Assembly: GCA_021780035.1 (NCBI GenBank)
Contig: JAJXZO010000003.1
Coordinates: 1-37,313 of the forward strand
DNA length: 37,313 bases
Source of the DNA: Pseudomonadota bacterium
Lineage (GTDB): Bacteria; Pseudomonadota; Alphaproteobacteria; Acetobacterales; Acetobacteraceae
Direction: 5' to 3'
Numbering within the stretch: position 1 is the stretch's first letter; each line of letters begins with the position of its first letter. A program made the translations under genes and the position numbers. Below are positions 22,243 to 31,119 of this stretch, piece after piece. The notes under the pieces were generated by a model. That model saw only the letters and a program-made list of their open reading frames with translations. It was not told where the DNA came from and did not search any database.

Positions 22243-22905
22243 ATGCGTCTTTTGGTGGTGGAGGACAACGCGGCACTGGCCGCCCAGGTGCGCGCGGCGC
22301 TGGAAGCCGCCGCCTTCGCCGTCGATGCCGCGGCCGACGGCGAGGAGGCGCACTTCCTCGGCTCCACCGAAACCTACGACGCCGTGGTGCTCGACCTCGG
22401 CCTGCCGGTGCAGGACGGCCTCACCGTGCTGCGCCGCTGGCGCGCCGAGGGGAAAACGATGCCGGTGCTGATCCTCACCGCCCGGGGCACCTGGTCAGAC
22501 AAGGTGGAAGGGCTGAATGCCGGTGCCGACGATTACCTCGCGAAGCCGTTCGCCATGGCCGAACTGGTGGCGCGGCTACAGGCACTGATCCGCCGTAGCC
22601 ACGGCCACGCCCAGCCGGTGATCCGCTGCGGCACGCTCGCCATCGACACGACACGGCAGGCGGTGACGCTGGCGGAAGCGCCGGTGCGCCTCACCGCCAT
22701 GGAGTACAGAGTGCTGGAGTGTCTCGCCCTGCACCTCGGCGAGCCCGTATCGAAGACGCGCCTCACCGAGCACCTCTACAGCCAGGACTTCGACCGCGAT
22801 TCCAACACGCTCGAGGTGATGGTCGCCCGGCTGCGCCGCAAGCTCGGCGAGCAGATGATCGAGACCGTCCGCGGCGCCGGCTACCGGCTCGCCGCGCCGC
22901 CATGA
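22243..22905 (+). CDS. Two-component response regulator, OmpR/PhoB family
   Basis: MRLLVVEDNAALAAQVRAALE...VVLDLGLPVQDGLTVLRRWR...LAKPFAMAELVARL...winged-helix TLEVMVARLRRKLG...IETVRGAGYRL. Confidence 0.96.
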   Translation: MRLLVVEDNAALAAQVRAALEAAAFAVDAAADGEEAHFLGSTETYDAVVLDLGLPVQDGLTVLRRWRAEGKTMPVLILTARGTWSDKVEGLNAGADDYLAKPFAMAELVARLQALIRRSHGHAQPVIRCGTLAIDTTRQAVTLAEAPVRLTAMEYRVLECLALHLGEPVSKTRLTEHLYSQDFDRDSNTLEVMVARLRRKLGEQMIETVRGAGYRLAAPP

Positions 22906-24245
22906 ATCCGCGCTCCCTGACGCTCCGGCTGGCGCTGCTCACAGGGCTCTGGGTCAGCATCGGGTTGCTCGTCGCCTGGTTCCTGGTGGCGCACGAGGCG
23001 GCCGGTGCGCTCGAACGCTCTTTCGACACCCGCCTCATCGGCCTCCTCGACACGGTAACGGGCGGCGTGGTGACGAACGCCAACGACACCTCCACCGCCG
23101 CCCTCGCTCGCGCCTTCTCCGACCCGCGCTTCGACATACCCTTCTCCGGCGCCTATTGGCAGATCGAGACGGCGGAGGGCCGCGTCCTCACATCCCCCTC
23201 CCTGGCCGGGCAAAGGCTGCCGCTGTCTCGCATGGAAGGGCCGGGCGTAAGACTGCTGAGGTTGGCCGGTCCGCGAGGCCAGCATCTCCGCCTCGCCGAG
23301 CGGAAGCTCGTGCCGCCGAGAGGCCAGGCGCTGCTGGTGGCGGTGGCGATGGCGCACGACCGAACCGACCACGAGATCGACCGCCTCACCCACGGCCTCG
23401 CCCTCGGCCTTGCCCTGCTCGGCGCCGGGCTGGTAGCGGGCACGGTCGTCGCCGTCTCCCTGGTGCTGGCGCCGCTCCGCCACCTGCGGGGCGAAGTGGC
23501 GGCGCTGCGCACCGGCAAGAGCGAGCGGATTTCCACGGCGGCGGGCGCCGAGGTGCAGCCGCTGATCGCGGAGATCGAGGCGCTGGTGGCGCAGAACCGC
23601 GCCACCGTGGAGCGCGCCCGGGGCCACGTCGGCAATCTCGCGCACGCGCTCCGCACGGCGCTCGCCGTGCTGCGCAACACCCTGGAACGCCCCGGTGGCG
23701 CAGACCTCGAGATGGCGAAAACCCAACTCGCCGCCGCCGAACAGCTGGTGGCGCACCATCTGGCGCGCGCCCGCAGCGCGGCGCTGGCCGGCGCCACCGC
23801 AAGCGACGTGCCGCCCCTCGAGGTCGCCACCGAGATCGCCGCCGCCCTGCGACGGCTGTTCGCCGGACGCGCGCTCGCCATCGACGTGATGGGCGGTGCC
23901 GGATTGCGCGTGCGCTGCGAGCGCCAGGACCTCGCCGAGATGCTCGGCAACCTGATGGAGAACGCCTGCAAATGGGCGGCGAGCGCGGTGGTGGTGTCGG
24001 CCGCCGCCGCCGGAGCGGATGTGCGCGTGGTGGTCGAGGATGACGGCCCCGGTCTGCCGGAGGTGGCCATGCCGCAGGCGCTCGCCCGCGGCGGCCGTCT
24101 CGACGAGGCGGCCCCCGGCAGCGGGCTGGGGCTCGCCATCGTTGCCGACCTCGCCGCGCTCTACGGCGGAGCGCTCGAACTCGCGAAGAGCGAGCAGGGC
24201 GGACTCGCCGCCATTCTGTCGCTGCCGGCCGGCCGACCGCTGTAG
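22902..24245 (+). CDS. Two-component sensor histidine kinase
   Basis: MNPRSLTLRLALLTGLWVSIGLLVAWFL...; HAMP-like; H-box NLAHALRTALAVL; N-box NLMENACKWA; G-box DDGPGLP, GSGLGLAIVADLAALYGG. Confidence 0.95.
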   Translation: MNPRSLTLRLALLTGLWVSIGLLVAWFLVAHEAAGALERSFDTRLIGLLDTVTGGVVTNANDTSTAALARAFSDPRFDIPFSGAYWQIETAEGRVLTSPSLAGQRLPLSRMEGPGVRLLRLAGPRGQHLRLAERKLVPPRGQALLVAVAMAHDRTDHEIDRLTHGLALGLALLGAGLVAGTVVAVSLVLAPLRHLRGEVAALRTGKSERISTAAGAEVQPLIAEIEALVAQNRATVERARGHVGNLAHALRTALAVLRNTLERPGGADLEMAKTQLAAAEQLVAHHLARARSAALAGATASDVPPLEVATEIAAALRRLFAGRALAIDVMGGAGLRVRCERQDLAEMLGNLMENACKWAASAVVVSAAAAGADVRVVVEDDGPGLPEVAMPQALARGGRLDEAAPGSGLGLAIVADLAALYGGALELAKSEQGGLAAILSLPAGRPL

Positions 24246-24351
24246 AGCGCATCCGTCTTATTTGTCGGTATTACGAAATAAAAGCCCGGCGCAAAGTGCT
24301 GGTCTGGCAGACTGTCAGCGGGACGCTCGTCTTGTCTTTGCAAGGCTCCGG

Positions 24352-24365
24352 TTGATTTAGGTCAA
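24352..24365 (+). promoter_or_regulatory. Candidate FNR/FixK-type anaerobox upstream of hoxE
   Basis: TTGATTTAGGTCAA: one mismatch to TTGAT-N4-ATCAA; 53 nt upstream of hoxE ATG. Confidence 0.7.
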
Positions 24366-24418
24366 AGCACTACCCGAAGGTCTTGGGCGACAGTCGGCCG
24401 AATTCAGGGAGTCGCCCA

Positions 24419-24955
24419 ATGAAGGCCCCTTCGTCCCAGCGTTCGTCCGAGCTGGATCAGGATTTCGTCAACGGCGTTCTCGTCAGACACGACGGGAGAC
24501 CCGGCGCGCTGCTGGCGATCCTGCAGGAAATCCAACAGAACAACCCGCGGAAATACTTGCCGCGGGAGACGCTCTCCTACATCGCGGAGAGGGCGAACAT
24601 TCCGCTTTCGAGAGTATATAGCGTCGTCACGTTCTACGCGCTGTTCAATCTCGAGCCGCAGGGCCGCCACACCGTTTGCGTCTGCCGCGGCACCGCCTGC
24701 CACACCAGGGGCTCGCGCGACCTGCTCGACAATCTGGTGATGAACCTCGGCCTGAAGTCCGGCGAGGAAGGCGAGCGCGACCAGCTTGGCCTCACAACGC
24801 CCGACGGCAACCTCACCGTCCGCACCGTCGCCTGCTTCGGCCAGTGCGCGCTGGCGCCGGTCGTCGAGGTCGACCACGTGATTTTCGGTCACATGAACGA
24901 GCAGCGCATGCAGCGTGAAATGAAGACCCTGGAGAAGCGGGAACAGCAGTCATGA
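24419..24955 (+). CDS. hoxE: NAD-reducing bidirectional [NiFe] hydrogenase, HoxE subunit (NuoE-like, 2Fe-2S)
   Basis: LPRETLSYIAERANIPLSRVYSVVTFYALFNLEPQGRHTVCVCRGTACHTRGSRDLLDN...TVACFGQCALAPVVEVD. Confidence 0.93.
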   Translation: MKAPSSQRSSELDQDFVNGVLVRHDGRPGALLAILQEIQQNNPRKYLPRETLSYIAERANIPLSRVYSVVTFYALFNLEPQGRHTVCVCRGTACHTRGSRDLLDNLVMNLGLKSGEEGERDQLGLTTPDGNLTVRTVACFGQCALAPVVEVDHVIFGHMNEQRMQREMKTLEKREQQS

Positions 24956-27900
24956 CGCGCATTCGCGACCTCAGCACTTTCAACGCGGTGCGCACGACCG
25001 GCCTTGGCAAGCTGCGGCCGCATCATGTCCGCATCGCCGTCGGCATGGGCACCTGCGGTACCGGCAACGGCGCCGAGGCCGTCTATTCCGCCTTCGCCGA
25101 CGCCATCTTTCAGCGTGGCCTTGATGCCACCCTGGTTTCCACCGGCTGCTTCGGCTTCTGCGCCGAGGAGCCGCTGGTCAACCTCTACAGCCCGGGCCAG
25201 CCGCTGGTCATCCTGCACCGCGTCCGCTCGGAGCAGGTGAACCAGATCCTCGACGGCCTTCTGGAAAAGAACATCCCCGAGGCGCTGGCACTCTGCAAAA
25301 TCGAGCAGTGGGACCACATCACCGCGCAGATCGACTACGGCGCTGGCTACCCGATGGTTCCGCTGTGGAACGAGGTGCCCTTCTTCCAGAACCAGAAGAA
25401 GATCGTGCTGCGCAACTGCGGCATCATCAACCCCGACGACATCGAGGAATACATCGCCGTCGGCGGCTACCAGTCGCTCTACAAGGTGCTGATCGACCGT
25501 ATGCCGGAACTGGTGTTGGAGCAGCTGAAGGCCTCGAAGCTGCGCGGCCGTGGCGGCGCCGGCTTCTCCACCGGCATGAAGCTCGAGTTCCTGTTCAAGT
25601 CGAACGCCGCGCAGAAGTACCTCATCTGCAACGCCGACGAGGGCGACCCCGGCGCCTACATGAACCGCAACGAGATCGAGGGTGACCCGCACTCGCTGCT
25701 CGAAGGCATGGCCATCGGCGGCTATATCACCGGCGCTACCAAAGGCATCATCTACGTTCGCGCCGAATACCCGCTCGCGGTCAACCGGCTGAACAAGGCC
25801 ATCGCCCAGGCGCGCGAATACGGCCTGCTCGGCCAGGACATCCTTGGCCGAGGCTTCGATTTCGATATCGAACTGGTCGAGGGCGCCGGCGCCTTCGTCT
25901 GCGGCGAGGAGACGGCGCTGATTGCCTCCCTCGAAGGCCGCGCCGGCCGTCCGCGCCCGCGCCCGCCGTTCCCGGCCGAGAAGGGCCTTTGGGGCTGCCC
26001 GACCGATATCAACAACGTCGAGACCTGGTACAACCTCGCTCCCATCGTCGCCCGCGGTCCCGCGTGGTTCACCGAGACCGGCAGCACCACCTCCGCCGGC
26101 ACCAAGGTGATTTCGCTGGTCGGTAAGGTGCGCAACACCGGCCTGGTGGAAATGCCGCTCGGCACACCGCTCAGCCAGTACGTCTACGACGCCGGCGGCG
26201 GCGCGGCCGATGGCCACAGCATCAAGGCGGTGCAGACCGGCGGACCTTCCGGTGGCTGCATCCCGCACGACCTGTTCGACACGCCGGTCGACTACGAATC
26301 GCTCGCCAAGCTCGGCTCGATCATGGGCTCGGGCGGCATGGTGGTGATGGACGACGACAACTGCATGGTCGACGTCGCCCGCTACTTCGTCGAATTCACC
26401 CGCTCGGAATCCTGCGGCAAATGCACGCCTTGCCGTGTGGGTCTCGACAAGGCGCTGCGCACGCTCACGCGCATCACCAAGGGCGAAGGCCGCGAGGAGG
26501 ATCTGGTCGAACTCGAAGAGCTCGGCCGCATGATCCGCGACACGTCGCTCTGCGGCCTCGGCCAGTCGGCGCCGAACCCGGTGCTCACGGCGCTCCGTCA
26601 CTTCCGCCACGAGTTCGAGGACCACATCCGCGCCAAACGCTGCCACGCCGGCGTGTGCCTGGAACTCGCGCTGTCGCCTTGCGAAAACTCGTGCCCGCTG
26701 CACATGAACATCCCGCGCTTCCTGCAACTCTACAAGGAAGGGCGGCTCGCCGACGCGTTCGAATCCGTCATCATGGACAACCCCCTGCCGGCCTCCACCG
26801 GGCGCGTCTGCCAGCACCCGTGCGACAACCGCTGCCGCCGCCAGGGCATCGATGAATCGGTGAACATGCGGGAAGTGCACCGCGTCATCGCCGATGCCGT
26901 GCTGCTCTCCGACCAGTTCGAGGAGGCGGTCGGCCGCGTGCTGGCGAAGAAGCGTAAGGCTACGGGCAAGAAGGTCGCCGTGGTCGGCGCCGGTCCCACC
27001 GGGCTCACCGCCGCCTTCTACCTCGCCCTGCTCGGGCACGAGGTGATGGTGTTCGAAGCCCACGCCGACGCGGGCGGCATGCTGCGCTACGCGCTGCCCG
27101 AATACCGGCTGCCCAACTCCGTTCTCGACCGCGAGATCGAGATCATCCGCCGCCTCGGCGTGAAGTTCACGTTCAACACCGCCATCGGCGAGGATATCAC
27201 GCTGAACGACCTGGGCAGCCAGTACAACGCCGTGTTCCTCTCCATCGGCACCTGGAAGGAATCGCAGCTCTACCTCCCTGGCAACGAACTCGCCGGCGTG
27301 TTCGTGGCGCTTCCCTTCCTCGAGGCAGAGGCGAAGGCCGAGCCGATGCAACTCGGCAACCACGTCGTCGTCATCGGCGGCGGCAACGCCGCCATCGACT
27401 GCGCCCGCACCGTGGTGCGCCGCGGTTCGGCCGCCACCGTCATCTACCGGCGCGACCGCGGCGACATGCCGGCCATCCCCGAGGAGGTCGACGCCGCCGA
27501 GAAGGAAGGCGTGCGCTTCCGCTTCCTCGCCACGCCGCATCGCATCATCGGCGAGCGCGGCGGCGTGAAGGCGATCGAGGTGACGAAGACCCGCCTCGGC
27601 GAGTTCGACACCTCCGGCCGCCGCCGCCCCGTCGCCACCGGCGAGGTGCAGGTGGTCAGCTGCACCAACGTCATTCTGGCGGTGGGCGAGGACGTGGACC
27701 GCGACTTCTACCGCTCCGCCGGCCTCACCATCACCGAGAGCGGCATGCTGCAGGTGGACCGCTACTCCCTGGAATCCAGCCGCGAGAACTTCTACGCCGG
27801 CGGCGACCTGATCACCGGCGCCTCCAACGTCTCCAATGCCATGAGCTACGGCAAGGACGCGGCACGGAACATCGACGCCCGCCTCACCGGGGACTCCCAC

Positions 27901-28122
27901 TTCGACGGGCTGATCCCGACGTTCCAGTACGACCAGACCGCGCCGGCGGAACCCAGCAAGTCGCCCAGGCATCACGCGCACGATCTCCCCGTGGCGATCC
28001 GCGCCAAGAGCTTCGAGGAGGCAACGACGGCGCTGAAGCCGGAGGAGGCATTCGAGGAGGCCTGCCGCTGCCTGCGCTGCGACATCCGCGACTCCGCCCA
28101 CTTCGCCGTCAGCCATCGGTAA
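24952..28122 (+). CDS. hoxF: HoxF/NuoF-type diaphorase subunit fused to a C-terminal GltD/NfnB-like FAD-NAD(P)H oxidoreductase (1056 aa)
   Basis: N-terminal Trx-like region; FMN/NADH domain SKLRGRGGAGFSTGMKLEF...ADEGDPGAYMNR; 4Fe-4S SESCGKCTPCRVG; then CENSCPLHMNIPRFLQLYKEGRLADAFESVIMDNPLPASTGRVCQHPCDNRCRR, FAD motif VAVVGAGPTGLTAAFYLALLGHEVMVFEA, NADP motif VVVIGGGNAAIDCARTVVRRGSAATVIYRRDRGDMPA, C-terminal CRCLRCD. Confidence 0.93.
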   Translation: MTRIRDLSTFNAVRTTGLGKLRPHHVRIAVGMGTCGTGNGAEAVYSAFADAIFQRGLDATLVSTGCFGFCAEEPLVNLYSPGQPLVILHRVRSEQVNQILDGLLEKNIPEALALCKIEQWDHITAQIDYGAGYPMVPLWNEVPFFQNQKKIVLRNCGIINPDDIEEYIAVGGYQSLYKVLIDRMPELVLEQLKASKLRGRGGAGFSTGMKLEFLFKSNAAQKYLICNADEGDPGAYMNRNEIEGDPHSLLEGMAIGGYITGATKGIIYVRAEYPLAVNRLNKAIAQAREYGLLGQDILGRGFDFDIELVEGAGAFVCGEETALIASLEGRAGRPRPRPPFPAEKGLWGCPTDINNVETWYNLAPIVARGPAWFTETGSTTSAGTKVISLVGKVRNTGLVEMPLGTPLSQYVYDAGGGAADGHSIKAVQTGGPSGGCIPHDLFDTPVDYESLAKLGSIMGSGGMVVMDDDNCMVDVARYFVEFTRSESCGKCTPCRVGLDKALRTLTRITKGEGREEDLVELEELGRMIRDTSLCGLGQSAPNPVLTALRHFRHEFEDHIRAKRCHAGVCLELALSPCENSCPLHMNIPRFLQLYKEGRLADAFESVIMDNPLPASTGRVCQHPCDNRCRRQGIDESVNMREVHRVIADAVLLSDQFEEAVGRVLAKKRKATGKKVAVVGAGPTGLTAAFYLALLGHEVMVFEAHADAGGMLRYALPEYRLPNSVLDREIEIIRRLGVKFTFNTAIGEDITLNDLGSQYNAVFLSIGTWKESQLYLPGNELAGVFVALPFLEAEAKAEPMQLGNHVVVIGGGNAAIDCARTVVRRGSAATVIYRRDRGDMPAIPEEVDAAEKEGVRFRFLATPHRIIGERGGVKAIEVTKTRLGEFDTSGRRRPVATGEVQVVSCTNVILAVGEDVDRDFYRSAGLTITESGMLQVDRYSLESSRENFYAGGDLITGASNVSNAMSYGKDAARNIDARLTGDSHFDGLIPTFQYDQTAPAEPSKSPRHHAHDLPVAIRAKSFEEATTALKPEEAFEEACRCLRCDIRDSAHFAVSHR

Positions 28123-28134
28123 GGAACCACCGCC

Positions 28135-28845
28135 GTGTCTGAACAAATCACGATGCGCATCGACGGTCAGGTCTGCACCGCCAAGGAAGGCCAGACCATC
28201 ATCGAGGTGGCCCAGGCGAACGGGCGCTACATCCCCTCGCTCTGCCACATGCCGGGACTGAGCGCCGACGGCTGCTGCCGCCTGTGCCTGGTGGAGGTCA
28301 CCGGCCTCAACCGCCTGCTGCCGGCCTGCACCACGCCGGTCCGCAACGGCATGTCGGTGGTGACCGACTCGGAACGCCTGAACCAGAACCGGCTGATGGC
28401 CCTGGAACTGCTGTTCAGCGAGCGCAACCACATCTGCGCCGTCTGCGTCTCCAACGGCCACTGCGAGCTGCAGGGACTGGCGCAGCAGCTCGGTCTCACC
28501 CACATCCACTTCACCTACAACTATCCGAAGCTCCCGGTGGATGTCTCGCATCCCCGCTTCGTGCTCGACCACAACCGCTGCATTCTCTGCGCGCGCTGTG
28601 TGCGCGTGTGCGACGAGGTGGAGGGCGCGCACGTGTGGGACATCGCGGGCCGCGGCATCAACTCGATGCTCGTCTCCGACCTGCAGCGGCCCTGGGGCGA
28701 ATCGCAGTCCTGCACCAGTTGCGGCAAGTGCGTGCAAGTGTGCCCGACCGGCGCGCTGGTGGAGAAGGGGCACGCGGTCGAGGAAATGACCAAGCGCAAC
28801 GCCGTCGTCACGCAACTGGCCATCAAGCGGGGCACACACCCATGA
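28135..28845 (+). CDS. hoxU: Hox hydrogenase HoxU subunit (NuoG N-terminal-like ferredoxin domains); GTG start
   Basis: [51 protein letters not shown]...[16 protein letters not shown]...[17 protein letters not shown]. Confidence 0.95.
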   Translation: MSEQITMRIDGQVCTAKEGQTIIEVAQANGRYIPSLCHMPGLSADGCCRLCLVEVTGLNRLLPACTTPVRNGMSVVTDSERLNQNRLMALELLFSERNHICAVCVSNGHCELQGLAQQLGLTHIHFTYNYPKLPVDVSHPRFVLDHNRCILCARCVRVCDEVEGAHVWDIAGRGINSMLVSDLQRPWGESQSCTSCGKCVQVCPTGALVEKGHAVEEMTKRNAVVTQLAIKRGTHP

Positions 28846-29372
28846 AAAAGGCGCGCGTGGCCACGATGTGGCTCGATGCCTGTTCCGGCTGTCACATGTC
28901 CTTCCTCGACATCGACGAGGCGTTGCTCGACGTCGCGCCGAAGATCGATCTGGTCTACGGGCCGCTCGTCGATGCACAGGAATTTCCCGACGACGTGGAT
29001 GTCTGCATCATCGAAGGCGCCATCGGCAATCAGGACGACGTGGAGCGGGTGAAGCGTGCCCGTGAACGCTCGCGCATCCTGGTGGCGCTCGGCGACTGCG
29101 CCACCACTGGTAACGTTCCTTCCATGCGCAACCCGATCCCGGTGAAGACCATTCTCGAGCGGGTCTATATCGAGGGTGCGGAGGGGCAGAAGGTCATTCC
29201 CACTCAGGGCGTGCCGGCGCTGATGCGCCACGCGCGACCGCTGCACGAACTGGTGAAGATCGACCTCCACGTGCCCGGCTGCCCGCCGCCGGCGCCCGCC
29301 ATCCTCTACGTCGTCAGCGAACTGCTGGCCGGTCGCATTCCCGATCTGAAATCGAAGGTGCGCTTTGGCTGA
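28842..29372 (+). CDS. hoxY: [NiFe] hydrogenase small subunit HoxY
   Basis: [24 protein letters not shown]...[18 protein letters not shown]...[22 protein letters not shown]. Confidence 0.96.
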   Translation: MKKARVATMWLDACSGCHMSFLDIDEALLDVAPKIDLVYGPLVDAQEFPDDVDVCIIEGAIGNQDDVERVKRARERSRILVALGDCATTGNVPSMRNPIPVKTILERVYIEGAEGQKVIPTQGVPALMRHARPLHELVKIDLHVPGCPPPAPAILYVVSELLAGRIPDLKSKVRFG

Positions 29373-29382
29373 GGAACAAGTC

Positions 29383-30801
29383 ATGCGGACAATCACCATT
29401 GACCCGGTTTCGCGCATCGAGGGCCACGCCAAGATCTCGATCCACCTCGACGCCGACGGCCACGTCGCCGACACCGTCTTCCACGTCACCCAGCTGCGCG
29501 GCTTCGAGAAGTTCGCGGAGGGACGGCCGTTCTACGAGATGCCGGCGATCACCGCGCGCATCTGCGGCATCTGCCCGGTAAGCCACCTGCTCGCCTCGGT
29601 GAAGGCGTGCGACGCCATCATGAGCGTGCGCATCCCTCCGGCGGCGGCGAAGCTGCGCGAGCTGCTGCACTGCGCGCAGATCGTGCAGTCGCACGCGTTG
29701 AGCTTCTTCCATCTCTCCTCCCCCGACCTGCTGCTCGGCTTCGACTCCGACCCGGCGAAACGCAACGTGCTCGGCGTCATCGAGGCCTTCCCCGACCTCG
29801 CGCGCGACGGCATCGCGCTGCGCAAGTTCGGCCAGCAGGCGATCGAGGGGCTGGCGAAGGAGCGCGTGCACCCGTCGTGGACGGTTCCCGGCGGCGTCAA
29901 CGCTCCCCTCGACCCGGCCGTGCGCGACCGCATCCGCGCGGGCCTGCCGCAGGCGAAGGAAATCGCTCTCCGCACCATCGCCTTCTTCAAGGGCGTGGTG
30001 GACCAGTTCAAGGAGGAGATCGCCAACTTCGGCAACACGCACACGATGCACGCGGGCCTCGTGGATGCCGAGGGCAACGTGCAGTTCTACGACGGCAACG
30101 TCCGCTTCATCGACGCCGAGGGCAAGGTGGTGGTGGACCGCATGGAGTCCGCCGACTACTCCCGGTACATCGGCGAGGCGGCGCTGCCCTACTCCTACCT
30201 GAAGGCGCCGTTCTTCAAGCCGCGCGGATTCCCCGAGGGCATCTACCGCGTCGGCCCGCTCGGACGCATGAACGTCGCCACCCGCTGCGGCACGCCCGCC
30301 GCCGACGCCGAGTTCGCGGAATACCACCAGCGCTACGGCAAGGTGGTGCATTCTTCCTTCCATTTCCACTACGCGCGGCTGATCGAGCTGCTCTACGGCG
30401 TGGAACGGATGGAGGCGCTGCTCGAAGACGAGTCCATTCTCGACCGGCACGTTCGCGCCCATGCCGGGGTGAACGCGCTGGAAGGCGTGGGCATCATCGA
30501 GGCGCCCCGCGGCACGCTGATCCACCACTACAAGGTGAACGAGGAGGGCGCGATCACCTGGGCCAACCTAATCGTCGCCACCGGCAACAACAACCTCGCC
30601 ATCGGCCGCAGCGTCGACCAAGTCGCGAAGCACTTCATCCACGGCAAGAAGATCAAGGAAGGTATGCTGAACCGCGTCGCCGCGGTGGTGCGGGCCTACG
30701 ACCCCTGCCTCAGCTGCTCCACCCACGCCGCCGACCAGTATCCGCTGGAGATCAACCTGGTGGACGCCGACGGCACGCGTCTGCAGACGCTGCGGAGCTG
30801 A
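29383..30801 (+). CDS. hoxH: [NiFe] hydrogenase large subunit HoxH (group 3d type)
   Basis: [40 protein letters not shown]-terminal DPCLSCSTHAADQYPLEINLVDADGTRLQTLRS with extension beyond the DPCxxCxxH motif. Alternate TTG start 29365. Confidence 0.97.
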   Translation: MRTITIDPVSRIEGHAKISIHLDADGHVADTVFHVTQLRGFEKFAEGRPFYEMPAITARICGICPVSHLLASVKACDAIMSVRIPPAAAKLRELLHCAQIVQSHALSFFHLSSPDLLLGFDSDPAKRNVLGVIEAFPDLARDGIALRKFGQQAIEGLAKERVHPSWTVPGGVNAPLDPAVRDRIRAGLPQAKEIALRTIAFFKGVVDQFKEEIANFGNTHTMHAGLVDAEGNVQFYDGNVRFIDAEGKVVVDRMESADYSRYIGEAALPYSYLKAPFFKPRGFPEGIYRVGPLGRMNVATRCGTPAADAEFAEYHQRYGKVVHSSFHFHYARLIELLYGVERMEALLEDESILDRHVRAHAGVNALEGVGIIEAPRGTLIHHYKVNEEGAITWANLIVATGNNNLAIGRSVDQVAKHFIHGKKIKEGMLNRVAAVVRAYDPCLSCSTHAADQYPLEINLVDADGTRLQTLRS

Positions 30802-30811
30802 GACACCCCGC

Positions 30812-30847
30812 CGGGAAGGCCGGGAGCGGCTCCTCCCCGCCTTCCCG
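30812..30847 (+). terminator. GC-rich hairpin just downstream of hoxH, candidate terminator
   Basis: CGGGAAGGCCGGGAG / CTCCCCGCCTTCCCG: 14 of 15 bp pair, 6-nt loop, 10 nt after hoxH stop; no clear T-tract. Confidence 0.6.
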
Positions 30848-30873
30848 TTCCCGCCACCGGCTTTCCGGGCTGG

Positions 30874-31119
30874 TCACCTCGGCGCGCCGAGCCGCTTTTG
30901 CACCGCCCAGCGCGGGCGCAGGCCGGCGATCGGCAGCCGCGGCAGCACCATCACCAGGATCGCCGGAGAGACGAGCAGCCACATCGTCCCGACTGTGACG
31001 TAGAGCGGCGCCGCGAACCCCTTCAGGCGCCACATGCCGGCATCGGCGACGCGACCGGTGGCCGGATCGGGGAAAGACGAACCCACCGCCTGTCTCTCCG
31101 CATGCGCCACCTCCCTCAC
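30874..31119 (-). CDS. Small hypothetical membrane protein (81 aa), translationally coupled to the protease gene
   Basis: GTG start overlaps the upstream protease stop (GTGA); predicted TM PLYVTVGTMWLLVSPAILVMVLPRLP. Confidence 0.5.
   Translation of the reverse strand: MREVAHAERQAVGSSFPDPATGRVADAGMWRLKGFAAPLYVTVGTMWLLVSPAILVMVLPRLPIAGLRPRWAVQKRLGAPR

Noticed and set aside
24246-24418. Sigma54 (-24/-12) promoter for hox
   Set aside because: No TGGC-N8-TTGC arrangement with correct GG-GC spacing was found; the FNR-type box is the better supported element.
24889-28977. 1362-aa minus-strand ORF opposite hoxF/hoxU
   Set aside because: Same antisense artefact (His/Val/Asp/Ala-rich translation), with no recognisable domain, opposite confidently identified hoxF.
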